Positions 9,092 through 22,788 are shown, counted from the stretch's first letter. The stretch: DNA of 64,000 nucleotides from Amycolatopsis acidiphila (GCF_021391495.1 NZ_CP090063.1:3224001-3288000); one strand, 5' to 3'. Made by a program: numbers and translations. Notes: generated by a model from the sequence alone, not told the origin.

Positions 9092-9134
9092 GCGTAAAAC
9101 GATAAAAGGCGAAGGGCCGCCCGAGCACGCGAAG

Positions 9135-9164
9135 AGGCCCGGCTCCCATCAGGGAGCCGGGCCT
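9135..9164 (-). terminator. Hairpin terminator downstream of mdh
   Basis: A perfect 13-bp stem (9135-9147 with 9152-9164) around the loop ATCA, beginning about 14 nt after the mdh stop on the minus strand. No U-tract follows, as is common for terminators in high-GC actinomycetes. It would also stop plus-strand read-through. Confidence 0.75.
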
Positions 9165-9178
9165 CCAGCGAAAACAGA

Positions 9179-12323
<3,145 letters not shown>

Positions 12324-12324
<1 letters not shown>

Positions 12325-15290
12325 CAACGCTCCCCGGCCAGCAGTTCCCACTGGGCGAGCGAAAGCCGGCGCCCGGTGGCCGCGGTGACCCGCAACCGGT
12401 AGTGCGGCAGCGCCGCGGGCGTGGCGAGCGCGAACGGCCTGGTCTGGCGCTGCCACCGGAACGTCTCGTCCGCCCGGCTGTCGAGGGTCTCCCAGTGCCG
12501 TCCGTCCGCGGAGCCCTCGAGCACCCACGCGGTGGGCGCGCCGCGGCTGCCCGGGGTGAGCGTGTAGACCTCCACCGGCCGCGGCGGTCCGTCCACTGTG
12601 TACTCGATGGCCGGGGTGGCGGTGTCGAAGGTGATCTGCGTGCGGCTGGTGTCGTCGAACAGTGCGGCGAGGTCCGGGCGCGAGTGGCCGGTGAGGTCGG
12701 TGAGCGGGCGCGGCGGCGCGTCGCCCTCGGTGAGCGACGGCGGTGGGCCGCCCCAGCCGGACGGCTCCTCGCCGAGGGTGAACTCGAGCGTCGCGCCCGC
12801 GGCCAGAACGTCGTGCGCGAGCCATGACTGCTCGTGCCACTCGCCGTTCACCCGCAGCCGCCGCACGTACATTCCGGTGCCGGACGTTGTGATCACCACC
12901 TGGTTCCCGTTCTCGAGGCGGATGGTCGCGCGCGGGAAAAGAGGCGCGCCGAGGACGTAGACCGGGCTGCCGACCGCGAGCGGGTACAGCCCGAGCGCGG
13001 CGAAGACGTACCACGCGGACATCTCGCCGTTGTCCTCGTCGCCGGGGTAGCCCTGGCCGATCTCGCTGCCGAGGTAGCAGCGGGTGAGCACCTCGCGCAC
13101 CACCGCCTGCGCCTTGCCGGGCGCACCCGCGTGGAGGTACATGAACGGGATGTGGTGCGAGGGCTGGTTCGAGTGCCCGTACTGGCCGAGCCGGACGTCG
13201 CGGGCCTCGGTCATCTCGTGGATGATCCCGCCGTAGGAGCCGGTGTTGCGCCCGGTCTCCGGCGTGCTGAAGAAGGTGTCCAGTTTGGACTCCAGCCCGG
13301 CCCGCCCGCCGAACAGGTTCGCCAGGCCTTTCCCGTCGTGGGGCACGGAGAAGGCCATGTTCCAGCCGTCGGTCTCGGTGTAGTCGAAGCCCCAGCGCGT
13401 GGGGCCGTACTCCTGCGGCGACCACCGCCACCTGCCGTCGCGGTGGCGGCCCTGGAAGAAGCCGACCCGGTCGTCGAAGTGGTGGACGTAGTTCAACGCG
13501 CGGCGGCGGAAGTACTTCGCGTCGTCGCGGTGGCCCAGCGCCTCGGCGAGGTTGGCGATCCCGAAGTCGTTGACGCAGGCTTCGAGCGCCCACGACAGGC
13601 CTTCGTGGGTGCTCAGCGGGGTGTAGCCGAGGAAGATCGACTCGCGCAGGCCCTTGCGGCCCACGGCCCGGTTCGGCGGCGGCACGGTCGCGTTCTTCAG
13701 CGCGGCCTCGTAGGCCGCGTGCACGTCGAAGCCGCGGACGCCCTTGAGGTAGGCGTCGGCGAAGGCGACGTCGGAGCTGGTGCCGGTCATCAGGTTCGCG
13801 TAGCCGGGGGAGGACCAGCGCGCGATCCAGCCGCCCTCGCGGTACTGCTGCACGAACCCCTCGATCAGCTCGCCGCAGCGCGCCGGCGCGAGGAGCGCGT
13901 ACGCGGGCCAGCAGGTGCGGTAGGTGTCCCAGAACCCGTTGTTGACCGACATCGGCCCGTCGAGGACCTTCGCGCCGGTCCGCTTCCGCGTGCTCGGCCA
14001 CCAGCGGCGGACGACCGGGCTGGCGTGCCGCCGCCCGGACGGCGTGTCCTCGTGCCCGGAGTTCGGGTAGAGGAACAGCCGGTAGAGGCCGGAATAGAAC
14101 GTCGTCAGCTGGTCCTCGGTCGCGCCGTCGAGCTCGACCCGGCCGAGCAGACCCTGCCAGGCCTCGCGCGCGTCGTCCCGCACCTGCTCGAACGCCGTCC
14201 CGGCGGGGATCTCCTGGCCGAGGTTCCGGCGGGCCTGCTTCAGGCTGATCAGCGAGGTGGCGATCCGCAGCTCGACCGTGCCGGTGTCGAAGGCCAGCGC
14301 TTTTCCCCGGCGGCGGCCCGGCCGGTCGAACGTGCCGTACACGAACATCCGCCGCGCGCCCACCGAGAGTCGGCTGCGCACCCGGGTGTGCCCGGTGACG
14401 ATGCCGCGTTTCGGGTCGAGCCGGACGTTCCCGCGGTTGCACGAGAACCCGACGACGGCTTCGCCGGGGAAGCTGAACCGGAACATCGTGGCGTGGTCGG
14501 CGGGCGCGAGCTCGACGCTCGTCCCGCTGTCGAACCGCACGCCGTAGTGGTACGGGCGGTCCGTCTCGTGCTCGTGCCCGAACGCGAGGTCACCTGCGGG
14601 CACGACGTGGAAGGTGTGCCGGTCGCCCATCCACGGGCTCGGCTGGTGGCTGAGCGCGAAGCCTTCGAGCCGCGGGCGGTTCGCGGCGTCGTTGCGGCGG
14701 TGGTACTCGTACAGCCAGGTCGTCGAGGACGCGTCGGTGACCGGGGTCCAGAAGTTGAACCCGTGCGGCACGGCGGTGGCCGGGAACGTGTTGCCGCGGG
14801 AGAACTCGGCGCTGGAGTGCGTGCCGCGGGTGGTGCGGACCCAGTCCACCGGGTCGTGCTGGCGGGGAGGGCGGTCGGCGATGCGCACGTCGTCGAGCCA
14901 GCCTGTGGCGTCCCCGCCGCTGAGCACGATCGCCCGCACGGTGCGCCCGGCGGGGACCGGGCGCCGGACGAGGTTCCACTGGCCGGGATAGAACGCTTTC
15001 GGATCGAGCGTGCCCGCCAGAGTGCTGCCGTCGTCGAGCTCGACGTCGAGGGCGATGGACAGCCCCTCCTCGGGGAAGACCACATAGGACAGTTCGGTGT
15101 GCTCGCCCGCCGGGAGGTCCACCTCGAACAGCCGGACCCGCCCCGGGCGCTCGTACCGCAGCGCGTGCCGGCCGGTGAACCCCGCACCGGCCTTCGCCGT
15201 CGCCGGCCGGCCCGGTCCGGTCCCGACCTCGCCGGCCAGCGGGACGGGGTCCCCTTCTTCGAAGGACGAGAAGAACCGGTCGGCGATCAC
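12324..15290 (-). CDS. GH92 family glycoside hydrolase without a signal peptide
   Basis: A 988-aa enzyme of family GH92, calcium-dependent exo-acting alpha-mannosidases. Landmarks run in order: an N-terminal jelly-roll-like region (about 1-140), AVPHGFNFWTPVTDASSTTW, NNGFWDTYRTCWPAY (about 450), HEMTEARDVRLGQYGHSNQP (about 692) and GYPGDEDNGEMSAWYVF (about 745), which holds the family's catalytic-base aspartates. The C-terminal 100 residues resemble an F5/8 type C (discoidin) module. It begins MIADRFFSSFEEGDP with no signal peptide, whereas the upstream paralog has one before the same FSSFExGDP segment. It sits 36 nt after that paralog and overlaps the FUSC gene, so one operon is likely. Mannoside specificity is inferred from the family. 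Confidence 0.9.
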
Positions 15291-15326
15291 GTGCCTACCG
15301 TAACCGCCGGCCGGCCCATCTTCGCG

Positions 15327-18300
15327 CTAGCGCGGCTTGCCCAGCAGTTCCACCTCCGAGAGGGTGGCGGGGCCGGTGAGCTGCAGCCGGTAGTAGGTGT
15401 AGCCGCCCGGGTGCGCCACCCGGAACGGCCGGGTCTGGTCGCGCCACTGGAACGTCTGGTTCGCGCGGCTGTCCAGCGTGGTCCAGTTCTGCCCGTCGGC
15501 CGAGCCGCTCAGCGTCCAGCCCGTGGGATCGGCGCCGGCCTGCTTGCCCGAGGTCAGCGTGTAGTACGACACCGGGTTGCCGGGCGCCGCGAGCTGGTAC
15601 TGCACGGTCGTGGCCTGGGCCTCGGTCTTCGACGTGTTGTCGAACAGGGCGGCGGCCGACCCGGTGCCCTTGCCCGGGCCCGTCACGTCCGCGAGTGGCG
15701 ACGGCGCCTGGTCACCCTTGGTGATCGACGCCGGGGCGTCGTTCGGGCCGGTGCCCCAGCGGGACGGGTTCGGGCCCATGTCGAAGTCCAGTGTGCCGCC
15801 CTTGGCGATCAGGTCGTGCGGCAGCGACGTCGAGGTCCACGGCTTGCCGTCGACCCGCAGCCCCTGCACGTAGACGTTCTTCGCGTTGTTCTTCGGCGCG
15901 TTGATCACCAGGTCGCGGCCCGGCAGGTGGATCGTCGCCTTGGTGAACAGCGGCGAGCCCACGGCGTAGTCCGGGCTGCCCATCTGCAGCGGGTAGAAGC
16001 CCAGGACGCTGAAGACGTACCAGGCCGACATCTCGCCGTTGTCCTCGTCGCCGGGGTAACCCTGGCCCAGCTCGCTGCCGACGTAGAGCCGCGACAGCGC
16101 TTCGCGCACCTTCGCCTGCGTCTTCGACGGCTGACCGGCGTAGTCGTACATGTAGAGGATGTGGTGCGACGGCTGGTTCGACTGCGCGTACTGGCCCATC
16201 CGCACGTCGCGCGCTTCGCGCATCTCGTGGATGGTGCCGCCGTAGGCGCCGGGGAAGGTCGCCGTCTCCTGGGTGGCGAAGAACTGGTCGAGCTTGTTCG
16301 CCAGCCCCTGCTTGCCGCCGTAGAGGTCGGCGAGGCCCTGCCCGTCCTGCGGCACGGTGAACGCCATGCCCCAGCCGTCGGTCTCGGTGTAGTCGCCGCC
16401 CCAGTCGCGGGGGTCGTACTGCCCGGCGGGCAGGCGGAAGCTGCCGTCGGGGTCCCGGCCCTGGAAGAAGCCCACGCCGGGGTCGAACATGTTGACGTAG
16501 TTCTGCGCCCGGTTGAGGAAGTACGTGTAGTTGTCCAGGTACTCCTGCTTCTTCGGGTCGCCCGGCTTCGCCTCGTCGGCGAGCTTCTTCGACAGATTCG
16601 CGATGCCGTAGTCGTTGATGTAGCCCTCGATCGCCCACGACATGCCCTCGCCGGTGGTGGTCGGGGTGTAGCCGAGGAAGATCGAGCTGTCCAGGCCCTT
16701 GCGGCCGACGCTGTCGTTCGGCGGCGCGACCGTGGCGTCCTTGACCGCGGCGTCGTAGGCCGAGGAGATGTCGAAGTTCGTCACGCCCTTGAGGTAGGCG
16801 TCGGCGAAGGCGACGTCGGAGCTGGTGCCGGTCATCAGGTTCGCGTAGCCGGGGGAGGACCAGCGCGCGATCCACCCGCCGTCGCGGTACTGCTGCACGA
16901 ACCCGTCGATCATCTTGCCCGCCATGTCCGGCGAGAGCAGGTCGTAGGCGGGCCAGGTGGTGCGGTAGGTGTCCCAGAACCCGTTGTTGACGTACAGCTG
17001 GCCGTCCACGACCTGCTGGGTGAACGGGCTCGCGTAGGCGTACTTCGGCTGTCGCGCGGTCCCGACGTTCTCGAAGCCCGAGTTGGGGTAGAGGAACAGC
17101 CGGTAGAGGTTGGAGTACAGCGTGGTGAGCTGGTCCTGGCTCGCGCCCTGCACCTCGATCACGCCCAGCTGCTTGTCCCACGCTGCCTGAGCGGCGGTAC
17201 GAACCGAGTCGAAGCTGGCCTTCGGCGCGATTTCCAGGTCGAGGTTCTTCTTCGCCTGGTCGACGCTGATCAGCGAGGTCGCGATCCGCATGGTGACGGT
17301 CTTCCCGCTGAACTTCAGGTAGCCGCGCACGTTGTCACGGCCCTCGCCGGGCAGCATCGCGCCGTTGGTCACCGGCTGGTCGAAGGTCGCGTAGACGTAG
17401 AGCCGGCCGGCACCCGCGGACAGCCCGCTCTTGACGTCGGAGTAGCCGGTGAGCGAGTTCGTCGCCGGGTCCAGCGTCAGCCCGCCCGCGTCGCTGACGT
17501 TGTCGAAGATCAGGTTCGCGTCACTGCCGGGGAAGGTGAACCGGAACATCGCAGCATGGTCGGCCGGGGCGATCTCCCCGCTGACGCCGTTGTCGAACTT
17601 GACGCCGTAGTAGTAGGGCTTCGCGGTCTCGTTGGCGTGCTGGAACGGCAGCGCCCGCGCGGTCCGGTCGGCGTCGGGCACGCCCGCGGCGGCCGAGGGC
17701 ATGACCTGGAAGGTCTGCCGGTCGCCCATCCACGGGCTCGGCTCGTGGCTGAGCCCGAACGCCTGCAGCGTCGGCAGGTTCTGCGCGTTGTTGCCCTCCT
17801 GGTAGCGGTAGAGCCAGTCGGTGGAGCCGGCGTCGGTCTCGGGGGTCCAGAAGTTGAAGCCGTGCGGCACGGCGGTGGCGGGGAAGTTGTTGCCACGCGA
17901 GAAGTTTCCGTTGGCGTTGCTGCCGCGGGTGGTCAGCACGTTGTCCGAGAGCCGCGCGGCGGGCTGCTGGTGGACCGGCGCTACCTGCACGTCGTCGACC
18001 CAGCCGGTGAAGCTCGCCGGACCGCTCGTGCTGTCGTAGCCGAGGAGGATCCGGGAGATGGTCCTGCCGCGCGCGAGCTTGCCGATCGAGGCCCGGATCA
18101 GGTTCCACTGGTTGGTGTACAGGGCTTTTCCGGCGCCCTGGCCCTGCGGCGAGAGGGTGAAGCCGTACTGGTCCGTGGCGCCGAGGCCGGACAGGTACGT
18201 GCCGTCGGTGAAGGCCAGGTCGAGCGAGACGTTCGTGCTCGGGTAGCGCAGGTCGGCAGCGGTGAACTCGGGGAAGATCTTGTACGACAGCTCGGTGTCG

Positions 18301-19118
18301 GGCTGGACCGGGATGTGCACGTCGAACATCTTGTTGTACGAGTAACCGCGGCCCTGGCTGGTCTGCGTCCCGGTGTAGTGGAACGCGCGCAGCCCGGTGT
18401 AGCCCGCGCGGGGCTTGCTGCTGTAGCCGCTGACCGGCCCGCTGTCGGGGTAGCTGCGCATGTTCGGCAGCGGCGGCGGGGCGGGTTCGTCGTTGGCCAG
18501 CAACAGCTCCGACAGCTGCAGCAGCGGGCCGCCGTTGTTCGCCGTGACGTCGAGCCGGTAGTAGCGGTAGGTGACGGCGGAGGTCAGCTGGTAGCTGTTG
18601 GTCTGCAGGCGCCCGGCGAAGGACTGGCCGCTGCGCTGGTCGATCGTGGTCCAGACCTGACCGTCGGCGGAGCCCTGCAGGGTCCAGTCCTTCGGGTCGC
18701 GCTCGGCGGAGTCGTTGGCCGAGGTCAGCGCGTAGTGGGTGATCGCGGTGGGCTCGCTCAGCTGGAACTGCGCCCAGCCGGTCGGCTCCCAGGCGAGCCA
18801 CTTGGTGTCCGGGTTCGCGTCGACGAGGTTGACGGCCACCTCGCCGCCGTCGGTGTTCTCGTCACTGGCGGTGACGTCGGTGACCTTGCCGCGGATGTCG
18901 CCGGGGATCGCGGAACCGTTGGCGCCGTTGACCCCCGAGGTACGCGGCTGCCCGTACCGGTTCGTGTCGACGGTGTCGACCGCGGGTTGCGGATCGCCGG
19001 ACTCGAAGGAGGAGGAGAAGGTCGCGGCCGCCGGTGCCGCCGTCGCGGGCGCCGCCGTGAGACCGGCAGCGAGCGCGACGCACGCCACTAGCACCGACAC
19101 TGCGTTGGTTCGGGCCAT
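15327..19118 (-). CDS. Secreted GH92 family glycoside hydrolase with two discoidin-like modules
   Basis: A 1263-aa exported enzyme. Residues 1-28 form a signal peptide ending in an Ala-rich cleavage region (TAAPATAAPAA). Next come an FSSSFESGDP segment and an F5/8 type C-like module (about 90-200, with WTLQGSADGQVWTTIDQ). The GH92 core follows, with AVPHGFNFWTPETDAGSTDW, NNGFWDTYRTTWPAYDLL, HEMREARDVRMGQYAQSNQP (about 963) and GYPGDEDNGEMSAWYVF (about 1019). A second discoidin-like module closes the protein (about 1165-1260, WTLSGSADGQNWTTLD). It probably trims mannosides outside the cell. It is the first gene of the GH92-GH92-FUSC-mdh series and clearly the paralog of its neighbour. Confidence 0.93.
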   Translation of the reverse strand: MARTNAVSVLVACVALAAGLTAAPATAAPAAATFSSSFESGDPQPAVDTVDTNRYGQPRTSGVNGANGSAIPGDIRGKVTDVTASDENTDGGEVAVNLVDANPDTKWLAWEPTGWAQFQLSEPTAITHYALTSANDSAERDPKDWTLQGSADGQVWTTIDQRSGQSFAGRLQTNSYQLTSAVTYRYYRLDVTANNGGPLLQLSELLLANDEPAPPPLPNMRSYPDSGPVSGYSSKPRAGYTGLRAFHYTGTQTSQGRGYSYNKMFDVHIPVQPDTELSYKIFPEFTAADLRYPSTNVSLDLAFTDGTYLSGLGATDQYGFTLSPQGQGAGKALYTNQWNLIRASIGKLARGRTISRILLGYDSTSGPASFTGWVDDVQVAPVHQQPAARLSDNVLTTRGSNANGNFSRGNNFPATAVPHGFNFWTPETDAGSTDWLYRYQEGNNAQNLPTLQAFGLSHEPSPWMGDRQTFQVMPSAAAGVPDADRTARALPFQHANETAKPYYYGVKFDNGVSGEIAPADHAAMFRFTFPGSDANLIFDNVSDAGGLTLDPATNSLTGYSDVKSGLSAGAGRLYVYATFDQPVTNGAMLPGEGRDNVRGYLKFSGKTVTMRIATSLISVDQAKKNLDLEIAPKASFDSVRTAAQAAWDKQLGVIEVQGASQDQLTTLYSNLYRLFLYPNSGFENVGTARQPKYAYASPFTQQVVDGQLYVNNGFWDTYRTTWPAYDLLSPDMAGKMIDGFVQQYRDGGWIARWSSPGYANLMTGTSSDVAFADAYLKGVTNFDISSAYDAAVKDATVAPPNDSVGRKGLDSSIFLGYTPTTTGEGMSWAIEGYINDYGIANLSKKLADEAKPGDPKKQEYLDNYTYFLNRAQNYVNMFDPGVGFFQGRDPDGSFRLPAGQYDPRDWGGDYTETDGWGMAFTVPQDGQGLADLYGGKQGLANKLDQFFATQETATFPGAYGGTIHEMREARDVRMGQYAQSNQPSHHILYMYDYAGQPSKTQAKVREALSRLYVGSELGQGYPGDEDNGEMSAWYVFSVLGFYPLQMGSPDYAVGSPLFTKATIHLPGRDLVINAPKNNAKNVYVQGLRVDGKPWTSTSLPHDLIAKGGTLDFDMGPNPSRWGTGPNDAPASITKGDQAPSPLADVTGPGKGTGSAAALFDNTSKTEAQATTVQYQLAAPGNPVSYYTLTSGKQAGADPTGWTLSGSADGQNWTTLDSRANQTFQWRDQTRPFRVAHPGGYTYYRLQLTGPATLSEVELLGKPR

Positions 19119-19193
19119 GAGCCGAAGCTCAACGCGGAAGTCCCTGGTACGTCAAGGTTTCCGCCGATTCCTGGCCGAAACGGGACAAGAGTG

Positions 19194-20483
19194 TCAAACC
19201 GACGAAAGTAGGTTGCCCAGCACGCGTTTGCCGAACTCGAGCCCCGCCACCGGCACCCGCTCGTCGACGCCGTGCGCCATCGCCCGGTACGGGAACCCCT
19301 CGGGCAGCCACAGCGGCGCGAAGCCGTAGCAGTCGATGCCCAGCGGGCTGAACGCCTTCGCGTCGGTGCCGCCACCCATGCAGTACGGCACCACGACCGC
19401 CTCGGGGTCCTCGGCGCGCAGCGCGTCGGCCATCGCGGCGAACCACGGCGAGTCGACCGGCGCCTGCACCGGGGGCTGGTGCGCGACGAACTCGCGCTCG
19501 ACGCCGGGGCCGAGCAGCGCGTCGAGCTGCGCGAGCAGGTCCTCCTCCGTGCCCGGCAAGGTCCGGGTGTCCAGCTGGGCCCGCGCGACGCTCGGGATGA
19601 CGTTCACCTTGTACCCGGCGTCGAGCATGGTCGGGGTGCTGCTGTTGCGGACCGTGTTCTCCGCCAGCGACGCCGCCGGGCCGAGCCTGGCGAGTGTGCC
19701 GTCCACATCGGACAGATCCACCTCGACGCCGAGGGCCTCGCCGGTCCGCACGAGGAAGGCCTCGACGGTCGGGGTCAGCTGGACCGGCCAGCGGTGCGAG
19801 GCGATCCGGTGCAGCGCGGCCACGAGCCGGACCACGGCGTTCTCGTCGTTGCGGCGGGAACCGTGCCCCGCCCGGCCACGGGCGGTGAGCCGCATGTGCG
19901 CCGTGCCCCGCTCGGCCGTGCCGACCGGGTAGAGCCGCACGGTCCGGCCGTCGGCCGCGGGCACGTGGTAGGTGTACGCGCCGGACTCGCTGATGGCCGC
20001 CGCGCAGCCCTCGAAGTACTCCCGGTGCTCGGCCGCGAGCCAGTGCGCGCCCCACTCGCCGCGGTCCTCCTCGTCGGCGACGAACGCCAGCACGAGGTCG
20101 CGCCGCGGCCGCAGCCCCTCGGCGACCAGGGACAGGACCATCGCGCAGAAGTCCTTCATGTCCACCGCGCCGCGGCCCCACAGGCAGCCGTCGCGGACCT
20201 CGCCGGAGAACGGGTGCACCGACCAGTCGGCGGCATCGGCCGGCACTACGTCGAGGTGGCCCTGCACGAGCAGCGCCGGCAGCGAAGGGTCGGTGCCCGG
20301 CACGCGGGCGAGCACGTTCGCCCGCCGCGGCGCCGACTCCAGGACCTTCGGCTCGACCCCCGCGCCGGAGAGCACGCCGGCCACGAACTCGGCCGCCTCA
20401 CGCTCGCCCTCGGAGTCCCCGTGCCCGCGGTTGGTGGTGTCGAACCGCACCAGCCGCGCGCACAGATCCACCACGTCAGCCAT
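19194..20483 (-). CDS. M20 family metallopeptidase (second copy)
   Basis: A 429-aa cytoplasmic zinc hydrolase. Motifs: [21 protein letters not shown] (metal His/Asp), [13 protein letters not shown] (bridging Asp), [16 protein letters not shown] (catalytic Glu), [15 protein letters not shown] in the lid domain, and [15 protein letters not shown] and HGVDERVPV at the C-terminus. It is a distant paralog of the enzyme at 1532-2845. CAGGGGA stands just before the ATG. The gene overlaps the upstream M55 aminopeptidase gene by eight bases, so the two are co-translated. The pairing with a D-aminopeptidase suggests a joint role in handling peptides or N-acyl amino acids with D-residues, but that is inference. 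Confidence 0.9.
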   Translation of the reverse strand: MADVVDLCARLVRFDTTNRGHGDSEGEREAAEFVAGVLSGAGVEPKVLESAPRRANVLARVPGTDPSLPALLVQGHLDVVPADAADWSVHPFSGEVRDGCLWGRGAVDMKDFCAMVLSLVAEGLRPRRDLVLAFVADEEDRGEWGAHWLAAEHREYFEGCAAAISESGAYTYHVPAADGRTVRLYPVGTAERGTAHMRLTARGRAGHGSRRNDENAVVRLVAALHRIASHRWPVQLTPTVEAFLVRTGEALGVEVDLSDVDGTLARLGPAASLAENTVRNSSTPTMLDAGYKVNVIPSVARAQLDTRTLPGTEEDLLAQLDALLGPGVEREFVAHQPPVQAPVDSPWFAAMADALRAEDPEAVVVPYCMGGGTDAKAFSPLGIDCYGFAPLWLPEGFPYRAMAHGVDERVPVAGLEFGKRVLGNLLSSV

Positions 20484-21303
20484 AGATCCCCTGTACCGCG
20501 CCCGCGGCGATCGCGGTGACCACCTTGAACGCCTTCATCGCCTCGGTCATGTCGGGTGCCTCGAAGCCGACCTTACGCACGCCGGTCTGTTCGACGGTCG
20601 GCACCACGGCTGTCGCCTGGGCGAGGTGGCTCGCGTCGAACTCGACCTCGATCCGGTGCGGGCCGCGGCGGGGCTCGACGCGCCCGGCGCGCGCCACCGC
20701 CCGCTCGGCGGCGAGCTTGAGCGCGGTCGCCGTGCGCTGCGGGGGAGTGCAGATCGCGGCGTACCGGCTGACGCATTCCTTCACGGCCACGCCGATCGCC
20801 TCCGGCGCGTAGTCCCGGGCGTCGTCGCAGGTCTTGTCGTCCCCGGTGACCATGAGCACCGGCACGCCGTACTCCGCCGCCAGCGCGGCGTTGAGCCGCC
20901 CCTCGCTCGCGGGCACCCCGTCGAGCCACACGCCGGTGATCTGGTTCTCCAGGTACGTGTGGGACAGCACGCCCTCGGCGCCGGCCCCGGCGTGGTAGCC
21001 GACGAACACCACGCCGTCGACACCCGAGTCGACGCCCTGCATCATCGACAACGGCTTGTGCCGCCCGGTCAGCATCCGCACCCGCGGGTCGAGGTCCTCC
21101 AGCAGCAGGTTGCGCTGGGAGGAGTGCGCCTCGTTGACCAGGACGTCGCTCGCGCCGGCGTCGTGCAGGCCCGCGACGGCCGCGTTCACGTCACCGGTGA
21201 ACAGGCGGCGGAACCGCTGCCACTGCTCGGTTCCGGGCACGACGTCATCGGTCCAGGTGACACCCGTGGCCCCTTCCATGTCCGCCGAGATCAGGATGCG
21301 CAT
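20476..21303 (-). CDS. M55 family D-aminopeptidase (DppA-type)
   Basis: A 275-aa zinc aminopeptidase of the family of Bacillus subtilis DppA, which releases D-alanine from D-Ala-D-Ala and similar peptides. The expected ligands fall at the expected places: Asp8 and Glu10 in [10 protein letters not shown], His60 in NEAHSSQRN, His104 in GYHAGAG and Glu134 in PASEGRLNA. His115, in LSHTYL, matches the proposed catalytic residue. No signal peptide is present, so it acts on imported or recycled peptides. The gene is the promoter-proximal member of a two-gene unit with the M20 peptidase and diverges from the cobalamin-binding-type gene 24 nt away. A TAGGGT element eight bases before the ATG suggests a leaderless or very short-leader transcript. 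Confidence 0.92.
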   Translation of the reverse strand: MRILISADMEGATGVTWTDDVVPGTEQWQRFRRLFTGDVNAAVAGLHDAGASDVLVNEAHSSQRNLLLEDLDPRVRMLTGRHKPLSMMQGVDSGVDGVVFVGYHAGAGAEGVLSHTYLENQITGVWLDGVPASEGRLNAALAAEYGVPVLMVTGDDKTCDDARDYAPEAIGVAVKECVSRYAAICTPPQRTATALKLAAERAVARAGRVEPRRGPHRIEVEFDASHLAQATAVVPTVEQTGVRKVGFEAPDMTEAMKAFKVVTAIAAGAVQGIYG

Positions 21304-21311
21304 GGTCGCCG

Positions 21312-21321
21312 ACCCTATCCT
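21312..21321. promoter_or_regulatory. Overlapping divergent -10 elements
   Basis: ACCCTATCCT reads TATCCT (21316-21321) on the plus strand, six bases before the GTG at 21328. It reads TAGGGT (21317 down to 21312) on the minus strand, eight bases before the ATG at 21303. The two hexamers share two base pairs, so polymerase bound to one would block the other. Confidence 0.5.
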
Positions 21322-21327
21322 GGGCCC

Positions 21328-22260
21328 GTGCGCATCGTCTCGCTGTTACCTGCCGCCACGGACCTCGTCGCGGAGCTCGGTCTGGCCGGGAACCTGGCCG
21401 GGCGCACCCACGAATGCGACTGGCCCGCCGAGGTGGCGCGGGTGCCGGTGGTCACCGGCACCGGCCTGGACGGCGGGCTCAGCAGCAGGGAGATCAGCGA
21501 GACGGTGGGCGGCGCCCCGCATCGCGGTTCGTCGCTGTACTCGCTGGACGCGGACCTGCTGGCCCGGCTCGCCCCGGACTTCGTCCTGACCCAGGACCTC
21601 TGCGACGTGTGCGCGGTCTCCTACCGCCGCGTGTCCGAGGCGGTCCGCGTGCTCGACGCCGGCCCGCGCGTGCTCAGCCTCGAACCCCGCACGCTGCCGG
21701 AGGTCCTGGGCTGTCTGACCACGCTCGGCGACGCCTTCGGCGTACCGGAGCGCGCGGCGGCGCGGCGGCGCCACTGGGAGGACCGGCTGGTCGCGGTGGA
21801 ACGCGCGGTGTCCGGGCGGGCGCGCCCGCGGGTGGCGGCGCTGGAATGGCTCGACCCGGTCTGGCCCGCCGGGCACTGGGTGCCCGAGCAGATCGGCCAC
21901 GCCGGCGGGATCCCGCTGCTCGCCTCGGCGGGCGAGCACACCAGGCCGGTTGGCTGGGAGGCCGTGCTCGACGCGCGGCCGGACGTCCTGCTGGTGCTGC
22001 CCTGTGGCTTTGCGCCCGAGCGCACGCTCGCCGAGCTGGACGTGCTCACCAGCAGGCCCGGCTGGTCGTCGCTGCCGGCGGTGCGGGACGGGCGGGTGTG
22101 GGTGCTCGACGGCCCGGCGTACTTCAACCGGCCCGGTCCGCGGGTGGTGCGCGGGGTGGAGGTGCTGGCGCACGTCCTGCACGGGGTCGGCACGGTCGGT
22201 GCGGGCGAGGCGCTGCGGGTGACCGGCGGGGTGGGCCGGTCCGGTCGCTCGGGGGGCTGA
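21328..22260 (+). CDS. Cobalamin-binding / BtuF-like periplasmic-binding-fold protein lacking a signal peptide
   Basis: A 310-aa protein with the two-lobed fold of the vitamin B12/siderophore binding family. The start [32 protein letters not shown] is the classic beta1-helix and 'THECD' segment of cobalamin-binding proteins. [11 protein letters not shown] begins the interdomain helix, and [10 protein letters not shown] and [20 protein letters not shown] close lobe two. No signal peptide or lipobox is present, so it should be cytosolic, and no ABC permease or ATPase lies nearby. The ligand and role are therefore unclear. GTG 21328 is favoured because it follows a -10 hexamer by six bases and gives the family N-terminus. 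A long stem-loop covers its stop codon. Confidence 0.8.
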   Translation: MRIVSLLPAATDLVAELGLAGNLAGRTHECDWPAEVARVPVVTGTGLDGGLSSREISETVGGAPHRGSSLYSLDADLLARLAPDFVLTQDLCDVCAVSYRRVSEAVRVLDAGPRVLSLEPRTLPEVLGCLTTLGDAFGVPERAAARRRHWEDRLVAVERAVSGRARPRVAALEWLDPVWPAGHWVPEQIGHAGGIPLLASAGEHTRPVGWEAVLDARPDVLLVLPCGFAPERTLAELDVLTSRPGWSSLPAVRDGRVWVLDGPAYFNRPGPRVVRGVEVLAHVLHGVGTVGAGEALRVTGGVGRSGRSGG

Positions 22261-22275
22261 CGCGACCGGACCGGC
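22235..22275 (+). terminator. Hairpin terminator overlapping the end of the BtuF-like gene
   Basis: A perfect 14-bp inverted repeat, GCCGGTCCGGTCGC (22235-22248) with its complement at 22262-22275, around a 13-base loop that holds the stop codon. No T-run follows. Confidence 0.6.
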
Positions 22276-22458
22276 TACCCGCAGGGCAGTGCACGTAGCG
22301 TGGCGGCGCTGTGGTGACCTGCCCGACGGGTTAGAGGGGCCGGACCCGGCTTCGGGACGACCGGAACGGCGGGTCCACTCGATCGAGTGACAGTTGAGTG
22401 CGGGGCCGGCCGCGGGCATGATCGGGACCGTCGTCCTCATCCAGCGTAGGGAGTGTCA

Positions 22459-22788
22459 ATGACCTCGAACGACGCCGTCGTCGTGGTGGCCACCGCCGAA
22501 GCCGCGGCGGGCCAGGAGGAGAAGGTGGAGCAGGCGTTCCGCACCGCCATCCCGGCCGTGCACGCCGAGCCCGGCTGTGAGCTCTACGCCCTCCACCGCG
22601 ACTCGCGGTCGCCGTCGACCTTCGTGATGGTCGAGAAGTGGGCCTCGCCCGACGCGCTGCGCACGCACGCGAAGGGGGCCGCGCTGGCCGAGCTGGGGGC
22701 GGCGCTGGAAGGCCTGCTCGCGGCGCCGCTGAAGGTGCAGACCCTGACGCCGCTGCCCGGCGGGGATGCCCGGCTCGGGGCCGTCTGA
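22459..22788 (+). CDS. Antibiotic biosynthesis monooxygenase (ABM) domain protein
   Basis: A 109-aa dimeric alpha/beta-barrel protein of the ABM/YgiN type. It has VVVATAEAAAGQEEKVEQAF at the N-terminus, the central EPGCELYALHRDSRSPSTFVMVEKWAS pattern, and HAKGAALAELGAALEGLL, as in small quinol- or heme-acting monooxygenases and many family members of unknown role. TAGGGAG at 22447-22453 gives a good Shine-Dalgarno for ATG 22459; a GTG at 22453 lies inside it and is rejected. The gene stands alone between two terminator-like regions. A second ABM protein lies at 52983-53306. Confidence 0.87.
   Translation: MTSNDAVVVVATAEAAAGQEEKVEQAFRTAIPAVHAEPGCELYALHRDSRSPSTFVMVEKWASPDALRTHAKGAALAELGAALEGLLAAPLKVQTLTPLPGGDARLGAV

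Noticed and set aside
12325..14442. Upstream extension of the FUSC gene to a 1425-codon frame on the minus strand
   Set aside because: The extra part is out-of-register GH92 sequence. A good ATG with family-like N-terminus lies at 12324, overlapping the GH92 stop.
12834..19091. A 2085-codon open frame on the plus strand
   Set aside because: It lies exactly opposite the two GH92 genes and its translation is Val/Arg/Gly/Ala-rich without domains. It is the typical antisense shadow of high-GC codon usage.
19972..21327. Long plus-strand frame leading into the BtuF-like gene
   Set aside because: It is antisense to the M20 and M55 genes; the protein-like part begins only at GTG 21328.
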